DNA of 64,000 nt, from positions 40,830 through 104,829 of the forward strand of contig NZ_VIFV01000010.1 in the NCBI RefSeq assembly GCF_007004625.1, read 5' to 3'. Source of the stretch: Planococcus salinarum (GTDB lineage Bacteria; Bacillota; Bacilli; Bacillales_A; Planococcaceae). Below the pieces are notes generated by a model. The model saw nothing but the letters and a program-made list of their open reading frames with translations, searched no databases and was not told the DNA's origin. Positions 25,770-34,788 of the stretch are shown here, piece by piece; position 1 is the stretch's first letter; every line of letters starts with the position of its first letter. A program made the translations under genes and the position numbers.

Positions 25770-26486
25770 ATGTCTGAGGAAATTACAATTTTAGTTGTGG
25801 ACGATGAGGAAAGGATCCGCAGATTATTAAAAATGTATCTCGAGCGGGAAGGTTATTTGGTAGAAGAAGCGGAAAATGGTGTGCAGGCCGTTGAGATGGC
25901 AACAGAAAAGGACTACCATTGTATCTTGTTGGATCTCATGATGCCAGAAAAAGACGGCATTGAAGTCACAAACGAATTGCGTGAAACGAAAATGACACCG
26001 ATTATCATGCTGACTGCAAAAGGCGAAGAGGCAAACCGCGTGGAAGGCTTTGAATCCGGCGCGGATGATTATATCGTCAAGCCTTTCAGCCCGCGGGAAG
26101 TGGTGTTAAGGGTCAAAGCGATTCTTCGCCGGTCCTCCGCATATTCACCATCATCCAATTCGACCGTTTCAAAAGATCTCGTGGTATTCCCGCATCTGAC
26201 AATTGATCATGATGCCCACCGCGTAACAGCGGATGGAACTGAAGTGAATCTGACACCGAAAGAGTATGAGTTGCTGTATTTTCTCGCGAAAGCCCCTGAT
26301 AAGGTGTTTGACCGGGAGCATCTGCTGAAAGAAGTTTGGCATTATGATTTCTTCGGTGATCTGCGGACGGTGGACACCCATGTAAAGCGCTTGCGTGAAA
26401 AATTGAACCGGGTTTCCGAATCTGCCGCTAAAATGATTGTCACCGTGTGGGGAGTAGGATATAAATTCGAGGTCGGGAATGAATAG
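25770..26486 (+). CDS. resD: ResD, OmpR-type response regulator
   Basis: Controls aerobic and anaerobic respiration genes with ResE. The 238 residues contain a receiver domain (acidic Asp11/Asp12, phospho-acceptor Asp55 in LLDLMMPEKDG, Lys at YIVKPFSP) and a C-terminal winged helix with LTPKEYELLYFLA and TVDTHVKRLREKL. GGAGGG precedes the ATG. It overlaps resE by 8 bp. Confidence 0.96.
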   Translation: MSEEITILVVDDEERIRRLLKMYLEREGYLVEEAENGVQAVEMATEKDYHCILLDLMMPEKDGIEVTNELRETKMTPIIMLTAKGEEANRVEGFESGADDYIVKPFSPREVVLRVKAILRRSSAYSPSSNSTVSKDLVVFPHLTIDHDAHRVTADGTEVNLTPKEYELLYFLAKAPDKVFDREHLLKEVWHYDFFGDLRTVDTHVKRLREKLNRVSESAAKMIVTVWGVGYKFEVGNE

Positions 26487-28260
26487 AATATGGAATAGTG
26501 TAGTCGGGAAGCTGTGGATCACCATACTGCTTCTCGTTTCCTTTGTCCTTTTTATTGTGACCGTGCTGCTGTTGGAATTCATGGGTAATTATCACTCGCA
26601 GACAGTGGAAGAAACACTTAATACTGAAGCTGCAACAATTGCCCGTATTTTCAATGACGACGCCAATCTGGAAATCTCCTTGAATATCATCGACGATATT
26701 CTCGGCCCTGAGACCAATGCGGTAATTGCAGAAGTTCCATATGAAAGCAGTTATTATTTGCATGATGGGATGAACGGCGAAGAGATCCGGGAGAAAATCC
26801 TTAACGAACAGGCTTTCCAGAAAGTGTTCGAAAGCGATGAAACGGTGATGAAACAAATGCTTCTCCCTTCTTTGACGGATGAAGACAGGATGGAATCATA
26901 TATTGTTCTGGCAAGCCCTTTGCAGACGGGAGAAGAACTCCATGGTACCGTTTTTATTTACCAGTCTTTGGAGGTAATGGATCGGACAGCGGAAAGAACG
27001 ACCAATATTGTATTCCTGTCTGCCTTCATTGCGTTGCTGCTGACAACATTTTTTGCATTTTTTCTTTCTTCCCGCATCACTTCTCCCCTGCGTAAAATGC
27101 GTGAAGGGGCATTTGAACTGGCAAAAGGAAACTTTGATACAAGGGTCAAATCCACTTCAAAATATGAAATCGGACAGTTGGCAACTGCATTTAACCAGAT
27201 GGGGGCACAATTAAAGCATCATCTGGAAGTTATCAGCCAGGAAAAAGAACAATTATCAAGCATCCTGACATCAATGGCTGATGCTGTAATCACCTTCAAT
27301 CAGGATAAGACGGTCCTATTGAGCAACCCGCCGGCAGAAAAACTGATGCAGTATTGGGTCCTCAAAAAAACAAATCCGGATGGCAAACCTTTGCCCTCCG
27401 AACTTGTGCATATGCTTGACCACGTTCTGCATTTTGAAGAAGAAGTCGAAGAGGAGCTCGAAATTGAAGGTGCTTATTACGCCATTTCTTTCAGCCCATT
27501 GTACAGCGGTGAATCAGTGCGCGGTGCTGTAGCCGTTCTTCACAATATGACCGAGCAGCATGAACTTGAAAAACTTCGGGAAGATTTTATCGCTAATGTT
27601 TCCCATGAATTGCGAACTCCGATCGCCATGCTGCAGGGGTATAGTGAAGCACTTCTGGACGATGTGGGAACGACTGAAGAAGAGGGCAGGGAAATGACGA
27701 AAATTATTTATGAGGAATCACAGAGAATGGGGCGCCTCGTTACCGATCTGCTGAATTTGGCAAGGCTGGAGTCCGGCCAGATGAGGCTTTATAAAACTGT
27801 TGTCCAATTGAACGGTGTTATTGAGCGTATGACGTTGAAATTCTCGCAGGCTGCAAAAGAAGCGGGAGTGGAATTGCTGTTCGAAACAACAATCAGCGAC
27901 TGGAGTGCCGCAGAACTTGATGAAGACCGGATTGAACAGGTGATGACAAATTTAATCGATAACGCGCTGCGCCATACACCGGAAGGCGGAACGGTGATTG
28001 TCAGAGCAGAGGAACAGGGCAAGTTCGCCAAAATTTCCGTTAATGACACCGGGTCGGGTATCCCGCCTGAGGATATGGCTTTTGTCTTTGAAAGGTTCTA
28101 TAAAGCGGATAAGGCACGGACACTCGGCAAAGGCGGTACTGGTCTGGGCTTGGCAATAGCAAGCAATATTATAAAAGCACACGATGGAATGATCGATGTT
28201 GAAAGCGAGCTCGGGCAAGGGACTTCTTTCTATTTCCTTCTCCCATTAAAAAAGATGTAA
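26479..28260 (+). CDS. resE: ResE, sensor histidine kinase
   Basis: Membrane sensor of 593 residues. Membrane spans are about 12-34 and 176-198, flanking an extracytoplasmic sensor. A HAMP domain (about 199-252), a PAS-like region (about 260-360), a dimerisation/phosphoacceptor domain with His376 (NVSHELRTPIAML), and an ATPase domain with DRIEQVMTNLIDNAL, DTGSGIPPED and GKGGTGLGLAIA follow. It is encoded with ResD and probably senses the redox or menaquinone state, as in B. subtilis. Confidence 0.96.
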   Translation: MNRIWNSVVGKLWITILLLVSFVLFIVTVLLLEFMGNYHSQTVEETLNTEAATIARIFNDDANLEISLNIIDDILGPETNAVIAEVPYESSYYLHDGMNGEEIREKILNEQAFQKVFESDETVMKQMLLPSLTDEDRMESYIVLASPLQTGEELHGTVFIYQSLEVMDRTAERTTNIVFLSAFIALLLTTFFAFFLSSRITSPLRKMREGAFELAKGNFDTRVKSTSKYEIGQLATAFNQMGAQLKHHLEVISQEKEQLSSILTSMADAVITFNQDKTVLLSNPPAEKLMQYWVLKKTNPDGKPLPSELVHMLDHVLHFEEEVEEELEIEGAYYAISFSPLYSGESVRGAVAVLHNMTEQHELEKLREDFIANVSHELRTPIAMLQGYSEALLDDVGTTEEEGREMTKIIYEESQRMGRLVTDLLNLARLESGQMRLYKTVVQLNGVIERMTLKFSQAAKEAGVELLFETTISDWSAAELDEDRIEQVMTNLIDNALRHTPEGGTVIVRAEEQGKFAKISVNDTGSGIPPEDMAFVFERFYKADKARTLGKGGTGLGLAIASNIIKAHDGMIDVESELGQGTSFYFLLPLKKM

Positions 28261-28305
28261 CTTTATTCGACATAAAACGACTAATTTTAAGAACGGGGGG
28301 AGTAC

Positions 28306-28839
28306 ATGAATGACTCCGTTTTCCACAGGCTATATGACCAGTATCACCAGGACGTTTTTCAGTTCCTGATTTATTTGGTCAAGAACCGCCATATCGCAGA
28401 AGATCTTATGCATGAAGTGTATATCCGGGTTTTCAGGGCATATGACCGGTTTGAGGGGAAGAGTACAGAAAAAACCTGGCTTTTCTCCATCGCAAAAAAT
28501 GTAGCAATCGATCATTTCCGTAAAGCTTCTGTCAGGCAGAAGCATTCGATGGAACACTTCGATTGGGAAACGCAGCAATTGACCTCTTCTGAGCGCTTGC
28601 CGGAAGAAATATCTTTGTTGAATGAGGATAAGCTCTCATTATATAAAGCATTGGATACTTGCACAGGTGACCAGAAAATGGTCGTCATCATGCGCTTCTT
28701 CCAGGATTTGTCCATAGTTGAAACTGCCGATATCCTTGGATGGACGGAAGGGAAAGTCAAAACGACCCAGCACCGGGCCATCAAATCCCTGCGCCAAAAA
28801 TTATCTGCGAAGGAAGGGGGATTGCAAAATGCCGAATAA
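28306..28839 (+). CDS. sigX: SigX, ECF sigma factor
   Basis: The 177-residue protein has region 2 (YDQYHQDVFQFLIYLVKN, AEDLMHEVYIRVFRAYDRFEGKS, KTWLFSIAKNVAIDHFRK) and region 4 with ILGWTEGKVKTTQHRAIKSL. It resembles B. subtilis SigX, which controls cell-envelope modification and resistance to cationic peptides. GGGGGGAG precedes the ATG. It overlaps its presumed anti-sigma gene rsiX by 11 bp, and lies directly after resE as in B. subtilis. In Bacillus sigX is autoregulated; I did not identify its promoter here. Confidence 0.94.
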   Translation: MNDSVFHRLYDQYHQDVFQFLIYLVKNRHIAEDLMHEVYIRVFRAYDRFEGKSTEKTWLFSIAKNVAIDHFRKASVRQKHSMEHFDWETQQLTSSERLPEEISLLNEDKLSLYKALDTCTGDQKMVVIMRFFQDLSIVETADILGWTEGKVKTTQHRAIKSLRQKLSAKEGGLQNAE

Positions 28840-30067
28840 CAAATGGGATGAAGAAAACATCGAAAATTTGTTAAAGGATTTCCCCGCTATAAAAGATGAA
28901 CGATCAAAAGAAGATGTTTATAAATGCCTTAAACAGGCGCGCAAACCACAGAAAAAGACGAGGCACTGGATTCCCTATTTAGTTGCAGCGCTGGCATTTA
29001 TCACATTTGGTGTCCTGTTGGCTTCCATGCTCGGACAAAACAGCAACGACAGCGCTTTTGAAATGAGCAGCTCTGAAGGTGAAGGTGCCGAAGAAAGCAT
29101 GGCCGAAAGCGGAGATGCCAATTCAGCTGCTGTCGAAGAAAGTGCAGGGGATGAAGCGGAAACGGCCGTAACAGATTCATCTGAAACAACGGATTCAGAA
29201 GAAGGTTCTGAAGCAGTCACCTCTGCGGAAAATACTGGCGAAGAGGCAGAGTTGTCCCTGTATGCCGACCAACTCGATGGAATGTCCCTTTTCACAATCG
29301 GACTTACGGAGAATGCGGTGGTGATTCCGGTTTCTTTCGTGCTTTGGGATGACAGGCTGCAGGAGGATTTTGGCACAACTGAAGTGGATGCGGCCCAACT
29401 CTATAACCGCTATGCAGCTGAAATAGATGAAGAAGCTTTAGGGTTTGAAGATTATCATCCATACAGCGGTACGGTCACGCGGACTGATGAAGGGATCGAA
29501 CATGTTCTGCCGCAAAATCATGACTACGATATGGCTTCGGCGTCGATGACTGTCTATTTCAATTCACTGGCAGCCACGTTCGCTGATGCAGCTGAAATTT
29601 CAAGTATTGATGAATCCGGAAACCCTGCGAACTTTGATCAGGTGGGACCGGTGGAACCAATCGATCCCGCAGCGCAGAGGATTGCTTATTATTCCTATAC
29701 GGCGACCACTGGAAATCCCTACCTCGTTCCGGGCTATAATATGCCGCACGAGACAGCAGTCGAAGCTCTAAATGCGATGAAGACGTCTCCAAATGATCTA
29801 TATGGTTCATTAATACCGGCTGGCTTGGATTATACGGTTTCTGAAACGGAAGGGACGGTTACAGTCGAGTTTAACGAAACAGTTGATTTCGATTCTTATG
29901 GATATCAGGAAGTGATGCGCATGATTGAAGGGATGTCACTTGCCGCTGATTCATTCGGCAAAGAACTTATGTTGGAGAATACCGCTGCGAATAGTTGGGG
30001 CAGATTTGATTTTTCTGAACCCCTGCCGGTTCCGGCAGGCATAAACGTAAAGGACTTTAATAGCTGA
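28829..30067 (+). CDS. rsiX: RsiX, membrane anti-sigma factor
   Basis: A 412-residue protein starting at ATG 28829 inside the end of sigX. The N-terminal cytoplasmic part WDEENIENLLKDFPAIKDERS resembles the sigma-binding region of B. subtilis RsiX. One membrane span (about 47-68) is followed by a Glu/Ser-rich linker (about 75-140) and an extracytoplasmic domain ending in EPLPVPAGINVKDFNS, comparable to the end of Bacillus RsiX. The linker is longer than in B. subtilis (368 residues). It presumably holds SigX at the membrane. Confidence 0.92.
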   Translation: MPNNKWDEENIENLLKDFPAIKDERSKEDVYKCLKQARKPQKKTRHWIPYLVAALAFITFGVLLASMLGQNSNDSAFEMSSSEGEGAEESMAESGDANSAAVEESAGDEAETAVTDSSETTDSEEGSEAVTSAENTGEEAELSLYADQLDGMSLFTIGLTENAVVIPVSFVLWDDRLQEDFGTTEVDAAQLYNRYAAEIDEEALGFEDYHPYSGTVTRTDEGIEHVLPQNHDYDMASASMTVYFNSLAATFADAAEISSIDESGNPANFDQVGPVEPIDPAAQRIAYYSYTATTGNPYLVPGYNMPHETAVEALNAMKTSPNDLYGSLIPAGLDYTVSETEGTVTVEFNETVDFDSYGYQEVMRMIEGMSLAADSFGKELMLENTAANSWGRFDFSEPLPVPAGINVKDFNS

Positions 30068-30071
30068 AGGG

Positions 30072-30113
30072 AAGGTGCATTGTAAGCATAGCTGTTTACA
30101 ATGCACCTTTTTT
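30072..30113 (+). terminator. sigX-rsiX terminator
   Basis: AAGGTGCATTGTAA / TTACAATGCACCTT perfect 14-bp stem with 10-nt loop, then T run. Confidence 0.93.
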
Positions 30114-30152
30114 CGATTATCATTATTTTGTAATCCAATAAAATATCGATTC

Positions 30153-30279
30153 ATCTTCGGGGCAGGGTGCAAGTCCCTACCGGCGGTAATTGAACTCCTG
30201 TTCATAAGCCCGCGAGCCGTAAAACGCAGGATTTGGTGAGACTCCAAAGCCGACAGTATAGTCTGGATGGGAGAAGGTG
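30153..30279 (+). promoter_or_regulatory. FMN riboswitch (RFN element)
   Basis: All conserved RFN blocks are present in order: ATCTTCGGGGCAGGGTG, CAAGTCCCTACCGGCGGT, AGCCCGCGAGCC, GATTTGGTGAGACTCCA, AAGCCGACAGTATAGTC and TGGATGGGAGAAGG. It lies about 150 nt upstream of ribU, and a terminator stands between them, so FMN should stop ribU transcription. Confidence 0.97.
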
Positions 30280-30338
30280 AAGGTGCGGATGTGTGTCGTT
30301 TACTGCAAACGGTATGCTTTATTCAGTGTGCCTTATCT

Positions 30339-30369
30339 CCCTTAAGTGTTTTTGCGCTTGAGGGTTTTT
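30339..30369 (+). terminator. riboswitch expression-platform terminator
   Basis: CCCTTAAGTG / CGCTTGAGGG stem with two G-U pairs, 6-nt loop and five T, between the RFN element and ribU. Confidence 0.85.
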
Positions 30370-30428
30370 GTATGTAAACACATGTTCCAAGCCTTTCTTC
30401 TGGTGAATCACGACAAGGAGAGAGGAAT

Positions 30429-31010
30429 ATGAAGAACAAAAAATTACAGTCGATGATTGTAATCGGAATGTTGAGCAGTATTTCATTTATATTGATGCTT
30501 TTCAACTTCCCACTGCCTGCATTGCCGGCATTTTTAAAAGTGGATTTCAGTGATGTACCGGCGTTGATTGCCGCAATCACGATGGGACCGGTAGCCGGTA
30601 TACTCGTGGCGTTTTTCAAAAATGCATTGGATTGGCTTTTCCAGGGAAGCCCTACAGGCGTTCCGGTCGGCCATTTGGCGAATTTCGCAACGAGCATCTT
30701 ATTTTTCATGCCGGTGTACTGGATATACCGCAGAATATCGACTAAAAAAGGAATGGCAATCGGTCTGGCTGCGGGTACGCTGACGATGGCAATCGGCATG
30801 AGCGTACTGAATTACCTGGTCTTTCTTCCGATGTACACGTACTTCCTGAATATGCCTGCTCAAACGGGCAACGCATTGTTCGGCACCATCGTTCTTGGTA
30901 TATTGCCGTTCAATTTGATCAAAGGGGCTTTATTGACGTTTGTGGTCCTGTTGATGTTCAGCAGTATGCACAGATGGATTGAAAAGCAGCGAATGTTCTA
31001 TCAGTCTTAA
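30429..31010 (+). CDS. ribU: RibU, riboflavin transporter substrate-binding (S) component
   Basis: ECF-type vitamin transporter S component, 193 residues with about six membrane spans. The conserved KVDFSDVPALIAAITMGPVAG and FKNALDWLFQGSPTGVPVGH stretches are typical of RibU. It requires the shared ECF energy module, which is not in this window. AGGAGAGAGG precedes the ATG. Control by the upstream FMN riboswitch supports riboflavin as substrate. A strong terminator follows. Confidence 0.96.
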   Translation: MKNKKLQSMIVIGMLSSISFILMLFNFPLPALPAFLKVDFSDVPALIAAITMGPVAGILVAFFKNALDWLFQGSPTGVPVGHLANFATSILFFMPVYWIYRRISTKKGMAIGLAAGTLTMAIGMSVLNYLVFLPMYTYFLNMPAQTGNALFGTIVLGILPFNLIKGALLTFVVLLMFSSMHRWIEKQRMFYQS

Positions 31011-31050
31011 CGACACCAATAAAATGAAATTTCTATGAGCCCAAACGCAT

Positions 31051-31096
31051 AAAAGCCAGTGTAAGAAAGCAATCGCTTTTTTACACTGGCTTTTTT
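31051..31096 (+). terminator. ribU terminator
   Basis: AAAAGCCAGTGTAA / TTACACTGGCTTTT stem around a 16-nt loop that itself contains GAAAGC/GCTTTT pairing, then T run. Confidence 0.9.
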
Positions 31097-31155
31097 CTGC
31101 TTCTAAAATAAATGCCCGCGAGATTTTTTCCCGGGGCAATTATGCAGATTGTCTA

Positions 31156-31440
<285 letters not shown>

Positions 31441-31514
31441 TCAGTTATACTCTCGTATTCATTCTAAAGGTGTTTGATCAGTTTTTCAACCAAAAACCGC
31501 TAGGGGGCGCAGTC

Positions 31515-32537
31515 TTGTTATTTGAAGATATTCTTATCAAAATTTTAAACGCTGTTGATGGCGAGCGGACGATTTCTTCCCCCTACCATCTGGTGAAAGG
31601 GAAAAAATCGGGCCAGACATTACAGGATATCGGCTATTATAAACTCTATCCTTTTTTCGGGCTTCTGCCCCGACTCCAAAAAAAGGACTACGATCAGGCT
31701 GTGCAAAATCTCTTCGACAAAGGGATGATTGTGATCGACGGCCAGGTCGTCCGTGTCACGGAAAAATCCCGCAGCCAAAATTCCGGACCGACCCTATTGA
31801 ATGGTTGGAAATTCCGGGGGAATGAACGATTATTCATGTCCCGTTTGTCTCTCATTGTCCAGACCCTGTCACATATCCATCAGAACAGCAGGGTTTTCGA
31901 TCCCGTGGTCATCGCAGAGGATACACAGCGATGGGTAAAAGCCTACCTCCAAAGGATCGATTATCGAAATGTGGAAAACTGCCGAAAGTTCAAAAATGAA
32001 ATTGCCGGGAGCCTGGCGGCGGTCGAAGTTGCCGACCAGCAAAAAATGGTCGTGCTGCAGCGCCTTTCCGGATACAAGCTTGGCGGCATGACGTGGGAAC
32101 AGATTTCCAGACAAAATGGCTATGGCATCATCGATGTTCAACTGCAGGCGATTGAAACCCTGCATGGGTGGATGCAAACGGTCGAAGCCGGGAGTTTTCC
32201 AATGCTGCAAGACCTGCTTGAAGGAGTCATTCAGCAGTCGTCGTTGACAGAGACGGCAAAACGGACAGAAAGTTATTTCAAAAGCGGCCGGACTCTTGAG
32301 GAAATTGCGGCTTTACGGGGATTGAAGACCAGTACGATTGAAGATCATTTTGTCGAATTGGCGATGAATGATCCCAGCTTCGATATCTTCGCCTTTATGG
32401 AAAAGCCCCGCTTGGACAAAATTACCACGGTCAGCCAAGATCAAAAAACAAAAAGGCTCAGGGATATCAAAGAAAAAGTTCCGGAAGCAACCTATTTTCA
32501 AATCAGGCTGGCATTGGCTGCGAAGGGGGAAACTTGA
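31515..32537 (+). CDS. ypbB: YpbB, helix-turn-helix protein partnered with RecQ (TTG start)
   Basis: A 340-residue protein of unknown role that accompanies recQ/recS in Bacilli. The C-terminal part (about 240-305) carries a helix-turn-helix motif typical of RecQ-associated domains (SYFKSGRTLEEIAALRGLKTS). The N-terminal YHLVKGKKSGQTLQDIGYYKLYPFFGLLP is conserved in YpbB. I use TTG 31515, 7 nt after AGGGGG; the frame continues to a GTG at 31470 without a ribosome site. The stop overlaps the recQ ATG (TGATG). Likely nucleic-acid related, by context only. Confidence 0.85.
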   Translation: MLFEDILIKILNAVDGERTISSPYHLVKGKKSGQTLQDIGYYKLYPFFGLLPRLQKKDYDQAVQNLFDKGMIVIDGQVVRVTEKSRSQNSGPTLLNGWKFRGNERLFMSRLSLIVQTLSHIHQNSRVFDPVVIAEDTQRWVKAYLQRIDYRNVENCRKFKNEIAGSLAAVEVADQQKMVVLQRLSGYKLGGMTWEQISRQNGYGIIDVQLQAIETLHGWMQTVEAGSFPMLQDLLEGVIQQSSLTETAKRTESYFKSGRTLEEIAALRGLKTSTIEDHFVELAMNDPSFDIFAFMEKPRLDKITTVSQDQKTKRLRDIKEKVPEATYFQIRLALAAKGET

Positions 32538-33964
32538 TGGATCTTGAAAAAACACTGTTAAACACTTATGGCTTTACTTCCTTCCGTCCCGGCCAGAAAG
32601 AAGTGATCGAAAAAATTCTTTCCGGACAGGATGTCATCGCACTCCTTCCGACAGGGATGGGCAAATCGATGTGCTATCAACTTCCTGCGCATCTGCTCGA
32701 AGGAAGCGTCCTGATCGTTTCGCCTTTGCTCTCCCTGATGCAGGACCAGGTAGCCCAGTTGAAGAAAATGGGGGAAAAGTCGGTCACTGCCATCAACTCA
32801 TTTCTGGACCCGCAGGAACGCACAAACGTACTGAACAATCTTGGCAGTTACCGCTTTATCTTTATCTCCCCCGAGATGCTTGTCCAGCCTTATATCAAGA
32901 AAAAGCTGCAAGGCATACACATTTCTTTGCTGGTTGCTGATGAAGCTCATTGCATATCGCAATGGGGATTCGATTTCCGCCCGGATTATTTGCGTATTGC
33001 GGAAATTTTGCCGGTTCTCAAGCATCCCAGGGTACTGGCATTGACCGCTACTGCGACCGCCAAAGTCACATCAGAAATCATAAAGTATCTGGAAATAGTT
33101 GATCCTTTTATATATAGCCACCCGATGGACAGAAGAAACATTGCCTATGATATCCAAAAATTCAATAGCGGCAATGAAAAACTTAAATGGCTGACTCGCT
33201 TCGTGACAACCAATGGAGGGGCTGGGATCATTTACGCCGGGACCCGCAAAAAGTCACAGGAATTATCAGGTTTGCTGAATCAGGCGGGAATTCGGTCTGC
33301 ATACTACCATGGCGGCATGGAGCACCAGGACCGGATTTTTGTCCAGCAGCAATTTCAAAATGGTGAACTGGATTGGGTCTGTTCCACAAATGCATTTGGC
33401 ATGGGCGTACACATTCCCGATATACGACACGTAATTCATTTTCAGGTTCCGACATCCATCGAAGGTTATGTTCAGGAAGTGGGAAGAGCGGGAAGAGACG
33501 GCAGCCCGGCGCTCGCCACGCTGCTCTATGCCACAGGCGATGAAGAGCTTCTCGAAAGCCTGGTGCTTGATGATCTCCCAAACCGAAACGAAATCAGGGA
33601 AATCTATCAAAGTGAAAACGGCGGTGCTCAATTGGTCGAACAGGGCATTGTCAGAGAAACATCATTCAAGGTGATTTCCTACTGGAAAAATTTGTTGACA
33701 GAAAAAGAAACTATCCGTCAAATCGAAAGGCAAAAAATTGAGAAAATACTACAAACAGCCAAGATGAAAAAATTGGTGAAAATAGACAGCTGCATCAGAG
33801 AATACCTGCTCGAATGTTTCGATCAGCACCTGGAGAACCGCCCAGTTAATTGCTGTATCAACGAAGGATTGGATTACAGCGACTTTTTGGGGCGCAGCAA
33901 ACAGAGTGCACTTGCGGTCCCGGATACATGGGAAAGTCGATTGAACGCTATTTTGTTATGCTAA
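32537..33964 (+). CDS. recQ: RecQ-family DNA helicase (short, RecS-like)
   Basis: ATP-dependent 3'-5' helicase of 475 residues: Walker A LPTGMGKS (37-44), motif II DEAH (135-138) with the RecQ-specific CISQWGFDFRPDY, FGMGVHIPDIRHVIHF and the arginine motif VQEVGRAGRDG. It stops after a short zinc-binding-like region and lacks a winged-helix/HRDC extension, as B. subtilis RecS does. The zinc region has Cys419, Cys427 and Cys439-Cys440 in place of the canonical CxxCxxC spacing. ATG 32537 follows AAGGGGGA. Probably functions with ypbB in replication or recombination repair. Confidence 0.93.
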   Translation: MDLEKTLLNTYGFTSFRPGQKEVIEKILSGQDVIALLPTGMGKSMCYQLPAHLLEGSVLIVSPLLSLMQDQVAQLKKMGEKSVTAINSFLDPQERTNVLNNLGSYRFIFISPEMLVQPYIKKKLQGIHISLLVADEAHCISQWGFDFRPDYLRIAEILPVLKHPRVLALTATATAKVTSEIIKYLEIVDPFIYSHPMDRRNIAYDIQKFNSGNEKLKWLTRFVTTNGGAGIIYAGTRKKSQELSGLLNQAGIRSAYYHGGMEHQDRIFVQQQFQNGELDWVCSTNAFGMGVHIPDIRHVIHFQVPTSIEGYVQEVGRAGRDGSPALATLLYATGDEELLESLVLDDLPNRNEIREIYQSENGGAQLVEQGIVRETSFKVISYWKNLLTEKETIRQIERQKIEKILQTAKMKKLVKIDSCIREYLLECFDQHLENRPVNCCINEGLDYSDFLGRSKQSALAVPDTWESRLNAILLC

Positions 33965-34044
33965 TTATGTATTATTATGGCATTTACAAATGGGACTTTT
34001 TTCGTCATAATAAAGTTATTAGCTAAGATTGGGGTAATTTGCGA

Positions 34045-34725
34045 ATGGATAAAAGAAACTATCGGGATTCCTTGGAAAAAGATCGCCAGGAAATCAATGC
34101 AGAAGGCATTTCTGGCATGTCACGGAGAGCGCAGCGGCAAACGGGCAAGCAAAAATCCCAGAAGCGCAAAAATCTTTTATTGCCGGCACTATTCTTTATT
34201 TTCATCCTTATTCCGGTAACTATCTTAATTTATGTAGCTTTTATTTTTGAACCGGATGATACCTTGCTTGGAGCGGAAAATGAAAACGAAGTCAGCTTTG
34301 AAAATGTTTCAACATCTGAAGAATCGGCAGTATTGGTCCCTGAAGAAACAGAGGAGGACGTGGCTGAAGAAACAGAAGAAGTAAGAGATGATGAGGAAAC
34401 CATTGTAACAGAGGTGAAAACAGAAGAAAAAGCTGAAGAAGCCGAAGAAACTGTAGAGGAAGAAACTCCTGCAGAAAGTGAAACGCCTGCTGAACAGGAA
34501 GCTCCTGCCGAGGAATCACCGGTTGTGGAAGCCCCTGAAGAGTCTTCTGATACTTCGAATGCAGTAACGAAAACGGTGATCGTGCAAGAGAATGAAACTT
34601 TGTACAGAATAGCCGTCAATAACTACGGTGCTTCCGGAGCCGGGGCAGCGGTCGAAAAGATTAAACAGGCCAACAGCTTAAGTTCCAATGAAATATATGT
34701 CGGACAAAAGTTAATCCTGCCTTAA
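34045..34725 (+). CDS. ypbE: YpbE-like membrane protein with LysM domain
   Basis: A 226-residue type II membrane protein. A basic cytoplasmic N-terminus (about 1-42) and a membrane span (about 43-67) are followed by a long Glu/Ala/Pro-rich linker (about 78-172) of repeated EE(T/A)P-like units, and a C-terminal LysM (about 178-226, VQENETLYRIAVNNYG ... IYVGQKLILP). It probably binds peptidoglycan. The linker's low complexity makes its length a likely variable trait. The start ATG 34045 has a GGGG about 11 nt upstream; a TTG at 34039 is possible. Confidence 0.88.
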   Translation: MDKRNYRDSLEKDRQEINAEGISGMSRRAQRQTGKQKSQKRKNLLLPALFFIFILIPVTILIYVAFIFEPDDTLLGAENENEVSFENVSTSEESAVLVPEETEEDVAEETEEVRDDEETIVTEVKTEEKAEEAEETVEEETPAESETPAEQEAPAEESPVVEAPEESSDTSNAVTKTVIVQENETLYRIAVNNYGASGAGAAVEKIKQANSLSSNEIYVGQKLILP

Positions 34726-34788
34726 TAGAGGGTATCCGTTAGAGTCAGCAGGAATTGTTGAGTTAAACAAATAGACAGGAGTGAGCGA

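Noticed and set aside
26169..26856. Minus-strand frames of 137-138 codons over resD/resE
   Set aside because: They lie antisense to well-supported two-component genes and show no family features.
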